From the NCBI GenBank assembly GCA_041640715.1, contig JBEPZU010000008.1:1-60477 (forward strand): 60,477 nucleotides of DNA, written 5' to 3'. The stretch is from DSFO01 sp041640715 (GTDB lineage: Archaea > Thermoproteota > Thermoprotei > Gearchaeales > Gearchaeaceae). The position numbers and the translations under genes were made by a program. The number at the start of each line of letters is the position of its first letter. Positions within the stretch are counted from its first letter, which is position 1. The notes below the pieces were generated by a model, which worked only from the letters and a program-made list of their open reading frames with translations, ran no database searches and was not told the DNA's origin. Positions 9,616 to 18,257 of this stretch are shown in pieces.

Positions 9616-10557
9616 ATGCAAAATGTATTTTATCAAGTTCTAGCAGAACCAGGCACGATATTCTTGATCTTTTTACTAATAATTTTCATAATAATTTTCT
9701 TAAGAGCTTCTATTAGAAGAGTGTATGAATACGAGAGGCTAATAGTTTTTAGATTGGGTAAATTCTTAGCAGAAAAAGGACCTGGATTGGTCTTCATAAT
9801 ACCTTTCATAGATACTACGAGGAAAGTGGATTTGAGGGAAAGATTCATAAGCGTATCGAAGCAAACTTGTATAACTAAGGATAATGCTCCAGTAGATATA
9901 GATTTCTTGATCTATTATAGAGTTTTAGCCGCAGCAGATTCAGTTTTAAAGGTCCAAAATTTTGAGGGTGCTGCGCTGGGCATAGGCACTACTACTCTTA
10001 GAGCCGTGATAGGCGATATTTTGTTGGATGAAGTTTTATCTAAAAGAGAACAAATAAACCAAATACTAAGAGCCAAGCTAGATGAAATTACAGGTAGATG
10101 GGGGGTTAAGATAACGAACGTAGAGATTAGAGAAATCCTGCCTCCTAAACAAGTTCAAGATGCGATGATATTGCAAATGTCAGCAGAAAGAAACAGGAGA
10201 GCTTTGATAACCGAAGCAGATGGTAAAAAACAGTCTGCCATTACTATTGCAGAAGGAGAAAAACAAGCGGCTATTTTAAAGGCAGAAGGTGATAGACAAG
10301 CAGCGATACTTAGAGCAGAAGGAGAAAGACAGGCTACGATTTTAAGGGCAGAAGGTTATTCAACGGCATTAGATCTCATATTCCAAATAGCTAAGAGATT
10401 AGACAGCAATACTATGACTCTTCAGTATTTTGAAGCCCTTAAAGCTTTAGCGCAGAGTCCAGCTACAAAATTCATATTCCCCATGGAATTCACAAGCCTA
10501 ATGAGGCCTGTTCAAGAATTAATTGAAAAATCTTCTAATAAAGGAGAAAAATCTTAG
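9616..10557 (+). CDS. Stomatin/slipin-like SPFH (band 7) protein
   Basis: This 313-residue protein has one N-terminal membrane hairpin (TIFLIFLLIIFIIIFLRA), the SPFH domain signature YERLIVFRLGKF with GPGLVFIIPFID, and a C-terminal coiled-coil built of AEG-type repeats (EGDRQAAILRAEGERQ) typical of prokaryotic slipins. It probably forms oligomers on the cytoplasmic membrane. It is the classic partner of the upstream NfeD protease, whose relatives cleave stomatin near its C-terminal hydrophobic run; here that candidate is around SPATKFIFPMEF. Its stop codon directly abuts the stop of the small minus-strand gene at 10558. Confidence 0.93.
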   Translation: MQNVFYQVLAEPGTIFLIFLLIIFIIIFLRASIRRVYEYERLIVFRLGKFLAEKGPGLVFIIPFIDTTRKVDLRERFISVSKQTCITKDNAPVDIDFLIYYRVLAAADSVLKVQNFEGAALGIGTTTLRAVIGDILLDEVLSKREQINQILRAKLDEITGRWGVKITNVEIREILPPKQVQDAMILQMSAERNRRALITEADGKKQSAITIAEGEKQAAILKAEGDRQAAILRAEGERQATILRAEGYSTALDLIFQIAKRLDSNTMTLQYFEALKALAQSPATKFIFPMEFTSLMRPVQELIEKSSNKGEKS

Positions 10558-10704
10558 CTACTCAGGTATACTTTCGGTCTCAAGCTTTCCCTCTTTAAGG
10601 TAGATTATTAAGAATCTGTTATCCTCGAAAACCAATGTTATTTCATTAGGTTTTTCATCTATTGTAAGCAATCTTCTACCTAAGACTCCGTCATACTTGG
10701 CCAT
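10558..10704 (-). CDS. Small conserved-looking protein, 48 residues
   Basis: An open frame from ATG at 10704 encodes 48 residues beginning MAKYDGVLGRRLLTIDEKP and continuing with ITLVFEDNRFLIIYL, the pattern of a small beta-sheet protein. I recognise no family. Support comes from a TTATAAGC element about 28 nt upstream in the right orientation, codon use like its neighbours, and exact abutment of its stop with that of the stomatin gene. The small TRAM gene on the same strand starts 55 nt further up. Function unknown. Confidence 0.6.
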   Translation of the reverse strand: MAKYDGVLGRRLLTIDEKPNEITLVFEDNRFLIIYLKEGKLETESIPE

Positions 10705-10759
10705 GTTAAATTCTTACTCTAGAAGCTTATAATTTTTTAAAAAAAATTCAGGAAATTAT

Positions 10760-10969
10760 TTATTCGTTAACTACTTCAGCTATTGCAAATCTGCCTGTAA
10801 TTTTAACTATTTTGGCTTTAACTTTATCTCCTTTCTTTGTGTTCTTTACGAATATTACGAAACCTTTCACTCTAGCAACACCGTCGCCATGTCTTCCTAC
10901 TTCTTGAATTTCCAATTCGTATGTTTCGTTAATTTTTACTGGCTTTTCAAAGAATCTTTTTGTGCTCGT
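10760..10969 (-). CDS. TRAM-domain protein (RNA-binding), start codon unclear
   Basis: The minus strand encodes RRFFEKPV-type residues, here KRFFEKPVKINETYELEIQ, then EVGRHGDGVARVKGFVIFV and AKIVKITGRFAIAEVVNE, a full stand-alone TRAM domain of about 65 residues. Such small beta-barrel proteins are common in archaea, bind RNA and behave like cold-shock proteins. The odd point is the start. Between the in-frame TGA at 10976-10978 and the domain there is no ATG, GTG or TTG. The only early codon in a suitable place is ACG at 10967-10969, which would give MSTKRFFEKP and is preceded by GAGATGAT, one base off a perfect Shine-Dalgarno. A frameshift or sequencing slip near 10970-10980 would also explain it. 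Confidence 0.82.
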   Translation of the reverse strand, partial: TSTKRFFEKPVKINETYELEIQEVGRHGDGVARVKGFVIFVKNTKKGDKVKAKIVKITGRFAIAEVVNE

Positions 10970-11046
10970 ATCAAATCATCTCGTAATGAGTATTAGTGAT
11001 ATCGCTAATATTTAAGCTTATTTTAATGTTAAACGTTGTTTAAATA

Positions 11047-12324
11047 ATGGTTGATGCAGATGTAATAATAGTAGGCGCAGGATTGGCAGGTTTATCTGCT
11101 GCCTATAAATTAGCTTCTGAAGGCAAGAATGTAATAGTATTAGAAAGAGGTGAATACCCAGGCTCAAAAAATGTATCTGGGGGGCGAATGTATCTGCATG
11201 CTATAAAGAAATTACTTAAAATGCCTTTGAATGAGATGGCTTTTGAAAGATTTGTAGTTAGAGAAGATCTCGCTTTTGTAACTGAGAATTCATCTGTGAC
11301 ATTAGAGCTAGCTCATTACAATGTAAATGAGCCTTTGAGTGCTATAGTGCTAAGGGCTAAGTTTGATAAATGGTTCTCTGAAATTGTAGAAAGCAAGGGT
11401 GCCACGTTGATCACTAAGACCTTAGTTGAAGATCTCTTAATTGAAAACAATCAAATTAAAGGGATTATTGCAGGAGGAGAGAGCTTAACTTCTCACGTAG
11501 TTATTGTAGCTGAGGGCGTTAACAGTTTTCTTGCTGAGAAGCTCGGCTTGAGAAAGCCCTTCAAGCCTAATGCCGTTACTGTAGCTGCTAAAGGAATAGT
11601 TGAGTTAGGAAAAGAAGAGATAAACAAAAGGTTTAATTTGAAAGAGGATGAGGGAGCTGCCTATGCTATAGTGGGTTTTACTAAAGGAGTTCAAGGTGGA
11701 GGTTTTATATATACTGGTAAAGAACATTTAGCTATAGGCGTAGTATGTTTGCTAGAATCCTTAGTTAGACATGAAATCTCGATCGCAGATCTGTTTGAAG
11801 AGTTCAGACTACATCCTGCAGTTCAAAGATATATAGAAGGAGGTAGACTTGTAGAATATTCTGGGCATTTAACTCCAGAGCTAGGATATGAGATGATTCC
11901 CAAGCTCTATACAAATGGGCTCTTAATAGCAGGAGATGCCGCAGCTTTCTTCCTAGAAGGAGGCCCAATACTTAGAGGAATGGATTTCGCCATAGAATCT
12001 GGTGCTCTTGCTGCTGAAGCTTCTTTAATAGCCCTCAAGAAAGGGGATTTCTCAGAATCTACTTTGAAGATTTACAGAGATTTGTTGGAGAAGAGCTTTG
12101 TCTTAAGGGATTTAAAAATGTATAGAAAGTCTCCTAAGGCAATGAGCAATCCTAGGCTCTATAATTTATATCCAAGGTTAGTTAATAAGATTTTCACTGA
12201 AATCATGAGAATAGATGGCAATCCTAGACCTCATCTTGGGAACATAATTCTCAAAAACATCCTTAAATCTACAAATCCTCTGACCCTCTTTAAAGATGCG
12301 TTCGAAATTCTTACTTCGATATGA
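11047..12324 (+). CDS. fixC: FixC-type electron-transfer flavoprotein:quinone oxidoreductase-like flavoprotein
   Basis: The 425-residue protein opens with a Rossmann FAD motif (VIIVGAGLAGLSAAYKLA), continues with KNVSGGRMY, typical of FixC and ETF-QO, and has a second FAD contact at LIAGDAAAFFLEGG (about residue 295). FixC passes electrons from an electron-transfer flavoprotein to quinone or ferredoxin, here probably from acyl-CoA or other dehydrogenases. FixX follows with a 4-nt overlap. FixA and FixB are not in the window, so the pair must work with ETF subunits encoded elsewhere. A geranylgeranyl-reductase relative is the main alternative, but the linked FixX argues against it. Confidence 0.88.
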   Translation: MVDADVIIVGAGLAGLSAAYKLASEGKNVIVLERGEYPGSKNVSGGRMYLHAIKKLLKMPLNEMAFERFVVREDLAFVTENSSVTLELAHYNVNEPLSAIVLRAKFDKWFSEIVESKGATLITKTLVEDLLIENNQIKGIIAGGESLTSHVVIVAEGVNSFLAEKLGLRKPFKPNAVTVAAKGIVELGKEEINKRFNLKEDEGAAYAIVGFTKGVQGGGFIYTGKEHLAIGVVCLLESLVRHEISIADLFEEFRLHPAVQRYIEGGRLVEYSGHLTPELGYEMIPKLYTNGLLIAGDAAAFFLEGGPILRGMDFAIESGALAAEASLIALKKGDFSESTLKIYRDLLEKSFVLRDLKMYRKSPKAMSNPRLYNLYPRLVNKIFTEIMRIDGNPRPHLGNIILKNILKSTNPLTLFKDAFEILTSI

Positions 12325-12623
12325 GCAAAGAGATCAAAAAGCCTTTGAGCGTTGCTGAAAGGTTAGGTTTTACTGTTTATAATGTAGATAAAGAGAGCCA
12401 TATCGAAGTAGATAACACAAAATGCGCTACCTGCAAAACCCATGCATGTCTTTATGTTTGCCCTGCTAAGGTTTATGAGTTAAGAGAAGGCAAAATTTTC
12501 TTTAATTATGAGGCATGCCTTGAATTAGGAGGATGCATAATAGCTTGTCATCAGCTAGGTAATAAAGGAATTAAATGGAAATATCCTAAAGGAGGATTTG
12601 GAGTAATTTATCGTTATGGTTAA
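12321..12623 (+). CDS. fixX: FixX-type ferredoxin-like protein
   Basis: In 100 residues this protein carries CATCKTHACLYVCP, a Cx2Cx4Cx3CP cluster motif, and a second Cys group CLELGGCIIAC, as in FixX. It probably holds one [4Fe-4S] cluster and docks on FixC to give the equivalent of the single-chain mitochondrial ETF:quinone oxidoreductase. Its ATG overlaps the fixC stop by 4 nt (ATGA), so the two are translationally coupled. About 240 nt without a supported gene follow before the next start. Confidence 0.9.
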   Translation: MSKEIKKPLSVAERLGFTVYNVDKESHIEVDNTKCATCKTHACLYVCPAKVYELREGKIFFNYEACLELGGCIIACHQLGNKGIKWKYPKGGFGVIYRYG

Positions 12624-12833
12624 AACTAGTTTACTATCTTTGAACCCCACAAGCCTTTAATTTTAACTTGAACCTTCCATCTAAGCGATGTTTTGCTTTA
12701 AGATTGCTCAAATGTTGCATAGAAATGGTATAGAAGCAAAAAGTATAAGGACTTCTGTTTGAAATCGTTAAGAACGTTAATGCAAATTAGAAGAATCCCT
12801 CTCACTTCTTAGAAATTAGGGCATACCTAAAAG
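12624..12833. other. Intergenic stretch, no supported gene
   Basis: Stop codons in all frames leave only fragments of about 20 codons, such as one at about 12685-12759, with no promoter or recognisable residues. The stretch may be a decayed gene; nothing firm is visible. Confidence 0.4.
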
Positions 12834-12841
12834 TTTAAATA
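12834..12841 (+). promoter_or_regulatory. TATA box fixing a GTG start
   Basis: TTTAAATA centred about 26 nt before GTG 12864 supports a leaderless transcript opening at the first GTG rather than at the in-frame GTG nine bases later. Confidence 0.55.
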
Positions 12842-12863
12842 GGGCCTGGAAGGAATATTCGGT

Positions 12864-13649
12864 GTGAGCGCCGTGAGCTCTAGAAAAGTAGTTACCATCG
12901 CTTTAATAGTCTCTGTGGCTATAATCGTGGCTGTTTTATCGATACCAGAGATAATTGAACCATTAGCTGAAAATATGATAGAAGAATTCGGAGGTTCTCT
13001 TCCTTTAATCTTTTCAGCGCTGTTTTTAATAGGAATGATACATGGCTTAAAGCCTGATCAACATACATGGCCTATAACGATACCTTATGCGATAAGCCAA
13101 AGAAGCTTGTTTATGGGAATTCTAGCTTCATTCGTCTTCACAGGGACTTTGACTTTGGTATGGACTATGTTGAGTACATTCACAGGGGTTGTTTTAAATT
13201 TGGTCACAGATCCTGAAGCTTTAACTCCTTATGCTGATGCTCTAGCAGGAACCACGATGATAACCGTTGCTTCTATATTTCTATTCAGAACGAAAAAGAA
13301 TGGGATGTTGAATAGAATAGATGAACCTAAAACAGCCCCTAATTTTAAATATATATGGATTCATGGATTAGCGGCTTCTTTTGGAGGAGACTTCTTAGTT
13401 GTTCTGTTATTAGCAACCCTATTAGTAGGTAGCATTATACCTGTTTATCTAAGTTTTACTATAGGTTTGTTATTCGGAATAGGTTCTATGTTAACACAAG
13501 CTATCGTAGTTATAGCTGCTTATAAAGGAGCTAAAACTATAATCAAGAACGCTTACATGATGGCACAAAGCGGCGTTTTATCTTTGCTCTTCTTAGGAGT
13601 GTTTTTAATAGTCTTAGGTCTATTAGGTTTCTTTATACATTTGCATTAA
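12864..13649 (+). CDS. Polytopic membrane protein, NicO (nickel/cobalt transporter)-like
   Basis: The 261-residue protein has an N-terminal membrane segment and about five more. The stretch GMIHGLKPDQHTWP in the second segment resembles the metal-binding HxxxPxH motif of NicO/RcnA-type and UreH-like permeases, and a second IHGLAASFGGDF occurs near residue 170. It looks related to the shorter protein at 47807 (GIMHGSDPGHGW). Transport of a divalent metal is the family expectation; the ion and direction are unknown. The GTG start is chosen because a TATA box sits 26 nt upstream. No metal-enzyme genes adjoin it. Confidence 0.6.
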   Translation: MSAVSSRKVVTIALIVSVAIIVAVLSIPEIIEPLAENMIEEFGGSLPLIFSALFLIGMIHGLKPDQHTWPITIPYAISQRSLFMGILASFVFTGTLTLVWTMLSTFTGVVLNLVTDPEALTPYADALAGTTMITVASIFLFRTKKNGMLNRIDEPKTAPNFKYIWIHGLAASFGGDFLVVLLLATLLVGSIIPVYLSFTIGLLFGIGSMLTQAIVVIAAYKGAKTIIKNAYMMAQSGVLSLLFLGVFLIVLGLLGFFIHLH

Positions 13650-13771
13650 TAAATAGTTTGATAATATTAACTAAATTTTCATAGGTTAGGATAATTAATA
13701 CAAACTTATTCTTATTAAAAATATGTTTTATACCCATCTATTTTTAAGTTTAAATTTTCGTTTTTCTAATA

Positions 13772-14428
13772 GTGGAAGAAGCTCTAACAGTAATAAGGAT
13801 CTTTGAATCAGTAGCTAAAAGTTATGATAAAGTTACCAGTATTCTTTCGCTGGGTTTAGATGGGCTACTTAGAAGAGCTACGGTCATGAACATAAAGGGT
13901 GAAAGGATTTTAGATATAGGCTCAGGCACGGGTTCTCTAGTTCTAGAATTACTAAGAATAAAGCCCAATAGCTATGTTGTTATGCTAGAACCTACTTGGA
14001 TTTTCACTAAGATTTTGAGAAAAAAATTCAAGGATAAAGACGTTGTTAGGGGTATTATTGAATACGCTCCCTTCAGAGATAAAGTATTCGATTCGGTTAT
14101 GAGCGCTTTTGTGTTAAGAGATGTCGTAGATATAACGACGGCCTTAAGAAACATGTATAGAATCTCTTCAAGTATAGTGATATTGGATTTTTGGAAACCC
14201 GATAATCCTTTGGTGCTTTTCATCGAGCTTCTTCATGTATACGTCATGGCTATATCTGCTAGCCTCGTGTTTTCTCCTAGAAACATTAAAAATTTCTTAT
14301 TCATACCCATCACAATTCTCAGAGTACCTAAATTGAGTGTTTTCTTATCCAAGCTTAAGAGATTCAAGCTCAAGAAATGGCTCTTCGGAATATTCTTTTC
14401 ATTGTATATCGATGTGGGGAATAATTAA
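13772..14428 (+). CDS. UbiE/COQ5-like SAM-dependent methyltransferase
   Basis: The 218-residue protein begins FESVAKSYDKVTSILSLGLD, close to the UbiE family opening FDxIAxxYDxxNxxLSxGxD, followed by the SAM motif LDIGSGTGS and the post-motif RDVVDITTALRNMYRI. UbiE enzymes C-methylate demethylmenaquinone, fitting an archaeon with caldariella- or menaquinone-type quinones, but many relatives have other substrates. The C-terminal region is more basic and hydrophobic than usual. Translation starts at GTG, with TTTTAAGTTTAAA about 26 nt upstream. Its stop is one base from that of the convergent beta-oxidation gene. Confidence 0.75.
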   Translation: MEEALTVIRIFESVAKSYDKVTSILSLGLDGLLRRATVMNIKGERILDIGSGTGSLVLELLRIKPNSYVVMLEPTWIFTKILRKKFKDKDVVRGIIEYAPFRDKVFDSVMSAFVLRDVVDITTALRNMYRISSSIVILDFWKPDNPLVLFIELLHVYVMAISASLVFSPRNIKNFLFIPITILRVPKLSVFLSKLKRFKLKKWLFGIFFSLYIDVGNN

Positions 14429-14429
14429 A

Positions 14430-16361
14430 CTAAACGCCTTTCCAAATAGGCTTCCTTTTCTCCAAAAAGGCCTTCATACCTTCTTTGAAATCCTCGCTAG
14501 CTACCAACATCGTCAATTCTTGCGCTCCTATCATTAAAGTATTCATGAATAGATCTTTCATTGAATTAATGCTCTTCTTCATTGCTTTAATAGAAAGAGG
14601 AGCTACCTTCCTCAGTTTATTCAAGAATTCAACCGCAACTATATCTAGCTGATTTGAAGGTACCACCAAATCCACAAGACCTAATTCTTTTGCTTCCCAT
14701 GGGTTCATGCTTTCACCTGTCAAGCAATATCTGATCATCCTCCTACCTACCAAAGCTATCCCTATAGTGGAAGCTACTGGTGGGATTGCACCTATCAACC
14801 CTTCAGTTACGGCAAATCTAGCTTCTTCACTAGCTATGACTATATCGAACAAAAGGTTTATTTCGCATCCACCTCCATAGGCTATTCCATTAACTAAAGA
14901 TATTACTGGTTTTTCATAATCTAACAGCTTGAAAACGAAAGGTGCTAGGGCTTTTTCAAAGAATTCTTTTCCTTCCTTTAAGCTCTTCCATTTACTCATC
15001 ACTTCTATATCATCTCCTGCAGAGAACGCTCTTCCTTCCCCTTTTATGACCACAGCCATTATTTCTCCATCCTTCGAAGCTATTTCGAAAGCTTCGCTTA
15101 AAGCTTTCCACATCGCTTCATCTAAAGCATTGAGCTTCTCCTTTCTCTTCAAGGTTATCACTGCATAATCATGCATTTTCTCGTAACTTAGGTCAGCTAT
15201 ATCTAATCTCTCATACTTCCATTCATAAAATCCTCTTCCGGTCTTCTTCCCTAGTTTGTTTTCAATCATCATTTCTGAGATCAATGGGTCTTTGATGTAT
15301 TCTTCAGAATTTCTTTCTTTGTAGAGTTCATCCAACACCTTTGATACTTCATCCAACCCTACTTCATCTGCGTATTCTAGAATTCTAATGAAACCCACGC
15401 CTTTATCCAAGGCGTTATCTATATCTTCCTTGCTCGAAACGTCATTTCTTATAAGTCTAGCAGCTTCATTTATCGATCTTGCTAAAAGTCTAAGAGGATT
15501 GATCTTGTATATTCTTTCCATATTTATTTTGGAAACGCTCTTCTTTCCGTATTCATAAAATCCTCTTCCAGTCTTGATGCCCAATCTATTGCTTGTTACC
15601 ATTTCTTCTAAGTTCTTGGGTATAGAGATCCTAGCTTCAGATGCTTCGATCTGTTTTAATATCCCATATATCGTATCTATACCTATAGCATCTGCTAGTT
15701 CGAATATCCCACTCGCGAACCCAAGTCTAAACTTAACTAGAGCATCTACTTCTTCGTAGCTATAACCTTCTTCGACGATCTTCAACGAATCTAGAAAAAT
15801 ACTCGTCATGATTCTGTTAACTATCAAGCCTGGTATCTCCTTCTTAACTAACGCGTATTCTATTCCTAAGCTTTTAAGCAATTCTTCAGCTTTTCTTAAG
15901 CTATCCTCGCTTATTTTCTCATGTATGATCAATTCTGCAAACTTAGGGTTAAAAGGAACGAATAAATGTAGCCCGATAAGTCTGTGTGTTCTCCTGATGA
16001 TTCTAGTCAATTCTGAAACCGAAGATGTGCAAGAGATGAACAATGAATCCTCTTTGCAAACTTCATCGAAGCTCTTTAACGCTTCTGCTTTAAAATTGGA
16101 ATTTTCTAAAGCTTCTACTATGAAATCAGCTTCCTTCAATAGATGAAGAGTTTTCTCAAAATTTATCCTTGAAGCAATTCCTTCTTTATTGCTTATTTTA
16201 CCCTTTTTCTCCAACATTTCGAGATGTGAAAATATGTTTCTAGCAGCCTCTCTTAGATCTTCTTCCTTTGGGTCTATGAGAAAAACTTCATAATTTGCCA
16301 AAGCAAAAAGCTCAGCTATTGAATAACCTATGATGTTTGCTCCTAGAATAAATATTTTCAT
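14430..16361 (-). CDS. Fused 3-hydroxyacyl-CoA dehydrogenase / enoyl-CoA hydratase
   Basis: The 643-residue protein joins an NAD-binding dehydrogenase domain (1-180), two helical C-terminal dimerisation domains with FLGIKTGRGFYEY-type ends (180-385), and a crotonase domain (about 390-643). The dehydrogenase His is in LIGLHLFVPFNP and the two crotonase glutamates are kept in GGGCEINLL and VTEGLIG. The order is the one found in Crenarchaeota, where the enzyme hydrates crotonyl-CoA and oxidises 3-hydroxybutyryl-CoA in beta-oxidation or the 3HP/4HB cycle. An oddity is the dinucleotide motif GANIIG, with Asn in place of the middle Gly. Fix-type electron transfer genes lie nearby. The start at 16361 is close to a short AT-rich promoter region. 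Confidence 0.92.
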   Translation of the reverse strand: MKIFILGANIIGYSIAELFALANYEVFLIDPKEEDLREAARNIFSHLEMLEKKGKISNKEGIASRINFEKTLHLLKEADFIVEALENSNFKAEALKSFDEVCKEDSLFISCTSSVSELTRIIRRTHRLIGLHLFVPFNPKFAELIIHEKISEDSLRKAEELLKSLGIEYALVKKEIPGLIVNRIMTSIFLDSLKIVEEGYSYEEVDALVKFRLGFASGIFELADAIGIDTIYGILKQIEASEARISIPKNLEEMVTSNRLGIKTGRGFYEYGKKSVSKINMERIYKINPLRLLARSINEAARLIRNDVSSKEDIDNALDKGVGFIRILEYADEVGLDEVSKVLDELYKERNSEEYIKDPLISEMMIENKLGKKTGRGFYEWKYERLDIADLSYEKMHDYAVITLKRKEKLNALDEAMWKALSEAFEIASKDGEIMAVVIKGEGRAFSAGDDIEVMSKWKSLKEGKEFFEKALAPFVFKLLDYEKPVISLVNGIAYGGGCEINLLFDIVIASEEARFAVTEGLIGAIPPVASTIGIALVGRRMIRYCLTGESMNPWEAKELGLVDLVVPSNQLDIVAVEFLNKLRKVAPLSIKAMKKSINSMKDLFMNTLMIGAQELTMLVASEDFKEGMKAFLEKRKPIWKGV

Positions 16362-16390
16362 AATCTAAAAATGCGTAAAAAAATTTTAAT

Positions 16391-16990
16391 TTATTGAGGA
16401 GGAGGTGGTGTTATGTGGCCGTAAGTGAAGTTTGCTGCTTCAAACATCCAGACCAATCCGAATATTAAAGCAACTATTATGAACAACCATCTCGCAATTT
16501 TGTTATTCGTATGAGTCAAAGGAACGGTTAGAAACGCTGTTAGTGAAAACATCAGATATGCAAAAGCTGATAATTCTGGTGCTCGGGTTAGTCTAAAGCT
16601 TAAAATACCTGCAACATCTATTATTCCTAGTAGTCCTACTACTACTGCAAAGTAAGAAAGAGCTCTAAGCCCTGTATTGAAATAAAAAGCAAAAGCTAAA
16701 CCGATCAAGAGCAATCCTGCTAAAGCTGAGATTCCTCCGAATAAAACATTGTAAATTCCTCCTGCTGGTGCTAAAGGCCACAATATAGGACTTAATATCA
16801 GCCCGTTTATGAAAAGGTATATTCCTATCATGCCGAAGCTTATGCCGAAGCTTTTACTGCATCGTGCTTCTGTGAAGGTATCCTTCGAGCCATCATAGGG
16901 CAATCTCCAGAAAGCTAAAGCCAATAGTATTCCTGAAGCTGCAACAGCCCATGCCATGCTATCCAATGCGTTATGAGGTAGTACTGGCAT
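16391..16990 (-). CDS. Archaeal membrane protein, DUF981-like
   Basis: This 199-residue protein has about six membrane segments, a short polar loop (RLPYDGSKDTFTEARCSKSF) and a Pro-rich tail. The arrangement and the conserved-looking GMIGIYLFINGL, AGGIYNVLFGG and HTNNKIARW stretches resemble the archaeal DUF981 family, whose function is not known. TATA element TTATATAAA is about 25 nt upstream of the ATG. It lies on the same strand as the beta-oxidation fusion 29 nt downstream and could be co-transcribed with it. Confidence 0.6.
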   Translation of the reverse strand: MPVLPHNALDSMAWAVAASGILLALAFWRLPYDGSKDTFTEARCSKSFGISFGMIGIYLFINGLILSPILWPLAPAGGIYNVLFGGISALAGLLLIGLAFAFYFNTGLRALSYFAVVVGLLGIIDVAGILSFRLTRAPELSAFAYLMFSLTAFLTVPLTHTNNKIARWLFIIVALIFGLVWMFEAANFTYGHITPPPPQ

Positions 16991-17051
16991 ATGTTACTAT
17001 ACTTATAACGTTTATATAAAGTTTATTAAAAATTTTTATATAAAGATAATT

Positions 17052-17762
17052 TTATAAATAGTTTTTTATATATATTCTTTCTTTTAAAAATATATATATA
17101 GAATTGTTTACCTCATAAGGCTTTTCCAACATTACCATATGACCTGCATCTTTTATTATTACTAATTTTGAATTTTTTATTTTACGATTTAAGTATTCAT
17201 GATATTTCAAAGGAGTTAATAGGTCTTTATCTCCGCATATTATTAAAGTTGGAAGATCTATTTCAGATACTTTTTCCATGTAATCGAAGTTATTACAGGC
17301 CAAGAAATCCCTTCTGGCAACTTCTAATTTGACTTTGATGAAGTTATCCTTGAATTTGTTCAGGATTTCTAAGTCAGGTTCATATCCTAGATTCATCAAA
17401 GAAAGCAAGCGAAAAGCTTCTTCTATCGAACTGTTTAGGCTATGCAATATCATCTTAGATACCCTAAGCCTAGCCCCTGTAGCTATTAAAACGATCGAAT
17501 CAAGCCATTTAGGTTTCTTTAAAGCTATCACCATAGTTATCGCTCCTCCCATTGAATGGCCTATCAACATTACTCTATCAAGTCCCATTTTCTCTATTTC
17601 TTTCATTACCCATTCAGCATACCCTTCTATGCTATCTATCTGTTCATCTTCTTTCTCTCCATGACCTGGTAGATCGATCGCGATGGAATCCTTGAAGAAA
17701 GAAATTTGCTTTTCCCATATCCAGCTTCCTTCAGCAGCTCCGTGTATGAAGACTAACTTCAT
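17052..17762 (-). CDS. Alpha/beta hydrolase
   Basis: The 236-residue enzyme has the oxyanion loop HGAAEGSWIWE, the nucleophile elbow GHSMGG (Ser about 92), the acid in CGDKDLLTP and the His in DAGHMVMLEKP. It is a typical single-domain esterase/lipase-like cytoplasmic hydrolase, and the substrate cannot be told. Its start codon overlaps the stop of the YbaK-like gene by 4 nt, implying a two-gene operon. The C-terminal region and the following intergenic sequence are unusually rich in A and T. Confidence 0.85.
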   Translation of the reverse strand: MKLVFIHGAAEGSWIWEKQISFFKDSIAIDLPGHGEKEDEQIDSIEGYAEWVMKEIEKMGLDRVMLIGHSMGGAITMVIALKKPKWLDSIVLIATGARLRVSKMILHSLNSSIEEAFRLLSLMNLGYEPDLEILNKFKDNFIKVKLEVARRDFLACNNFDYMEKVSEIDLPTLIICGDKDLLTPLKYHEYLNRKIKNSKLVIIKDAGHMVMLEKPYEVNNSIYIFLKERIYIKNYL

Positions 17763-18220
17763 GGAACTTTCATCACTTCTCCGTTATTCAATCTTAAAAT
17801 ATCTTGTGGTTTGATTTTAAGCGTTGTATTCACAACGCCCCCGCCACCATAAACAAATTCCTTATTCATCACCTCTTCATCGATTATAACCCTTATTCGC
17901 TTCTTATGGCCTACTGGTGGTAAACCTCCTGCTTCATATCCTGTGTGTTCTATAACTTCATCAGCCCTAGCTAGTCTGAGTTTCTTGAAGTTTAGCATTT
18001 TAGCCAATTTGCTTTGATTAACTCTCCTGTTTCCTGTAACTATGACTAATATAGGTTCATCATTCTCGTTTATGAAGAGCAAGCTCTTAATTATATTTTC
18101 AATGCCTACTCCTAATACCTCGCTGGCTTTACTTGCGCTGTAAGTTTCTTCGTGTATGTTTATTTCGAAGAATACACCTTTAGATCTGAGATAATCTTCA
18201 AGGTCCTTTACAGATAACAT
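17759..18220 (-). CDS. YbaK/ProX-type aminoacyl-tRNA deacylase
   Basis: The 153-residue protein carries the YbaK/EbsC landmarks: HEETYSASKASEVLGV near the start, LVIVTGNRRVNQSKLAK, then GYEAGGLPPVGH and the Gly-rich YGGGGVVNTTLKI. Such free-standing editing domains hydrolyse mischarged tRNAs such as Cys- or Ala-tRNAPro. It shares an operon with the alpha/beta hydrolase through a 4-nt overlap. The THUMP methyltransferase starts divergently 38 nt away, so both promoters are compressed. Confidence 0.88.
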   Translation of the reverse strand: MLSVKDLEDYLRSKGVFFEINIHEETYSASKASEVLGVGIENIIKSLLFINENDEPILVIVTGNRRVNQSKLAKMLNFKKLRLARADEVIEHTGYEAGGLPPVGHKKRIRVIIDEEVMNKEFVYGGGGVVNTTLKIKPQDILRLNNGEVMKVP

Positions 18221-18257
18221 AAAAAAATAATCGTCGTTGTCTTAAATTTATTAGATA

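Noticed and set aside
12685..12759. Short ORF of about 22-24 codons after fixX
   Set aside because: No promoter at the right distance, no ribosome-binding site and no recognisable residues.
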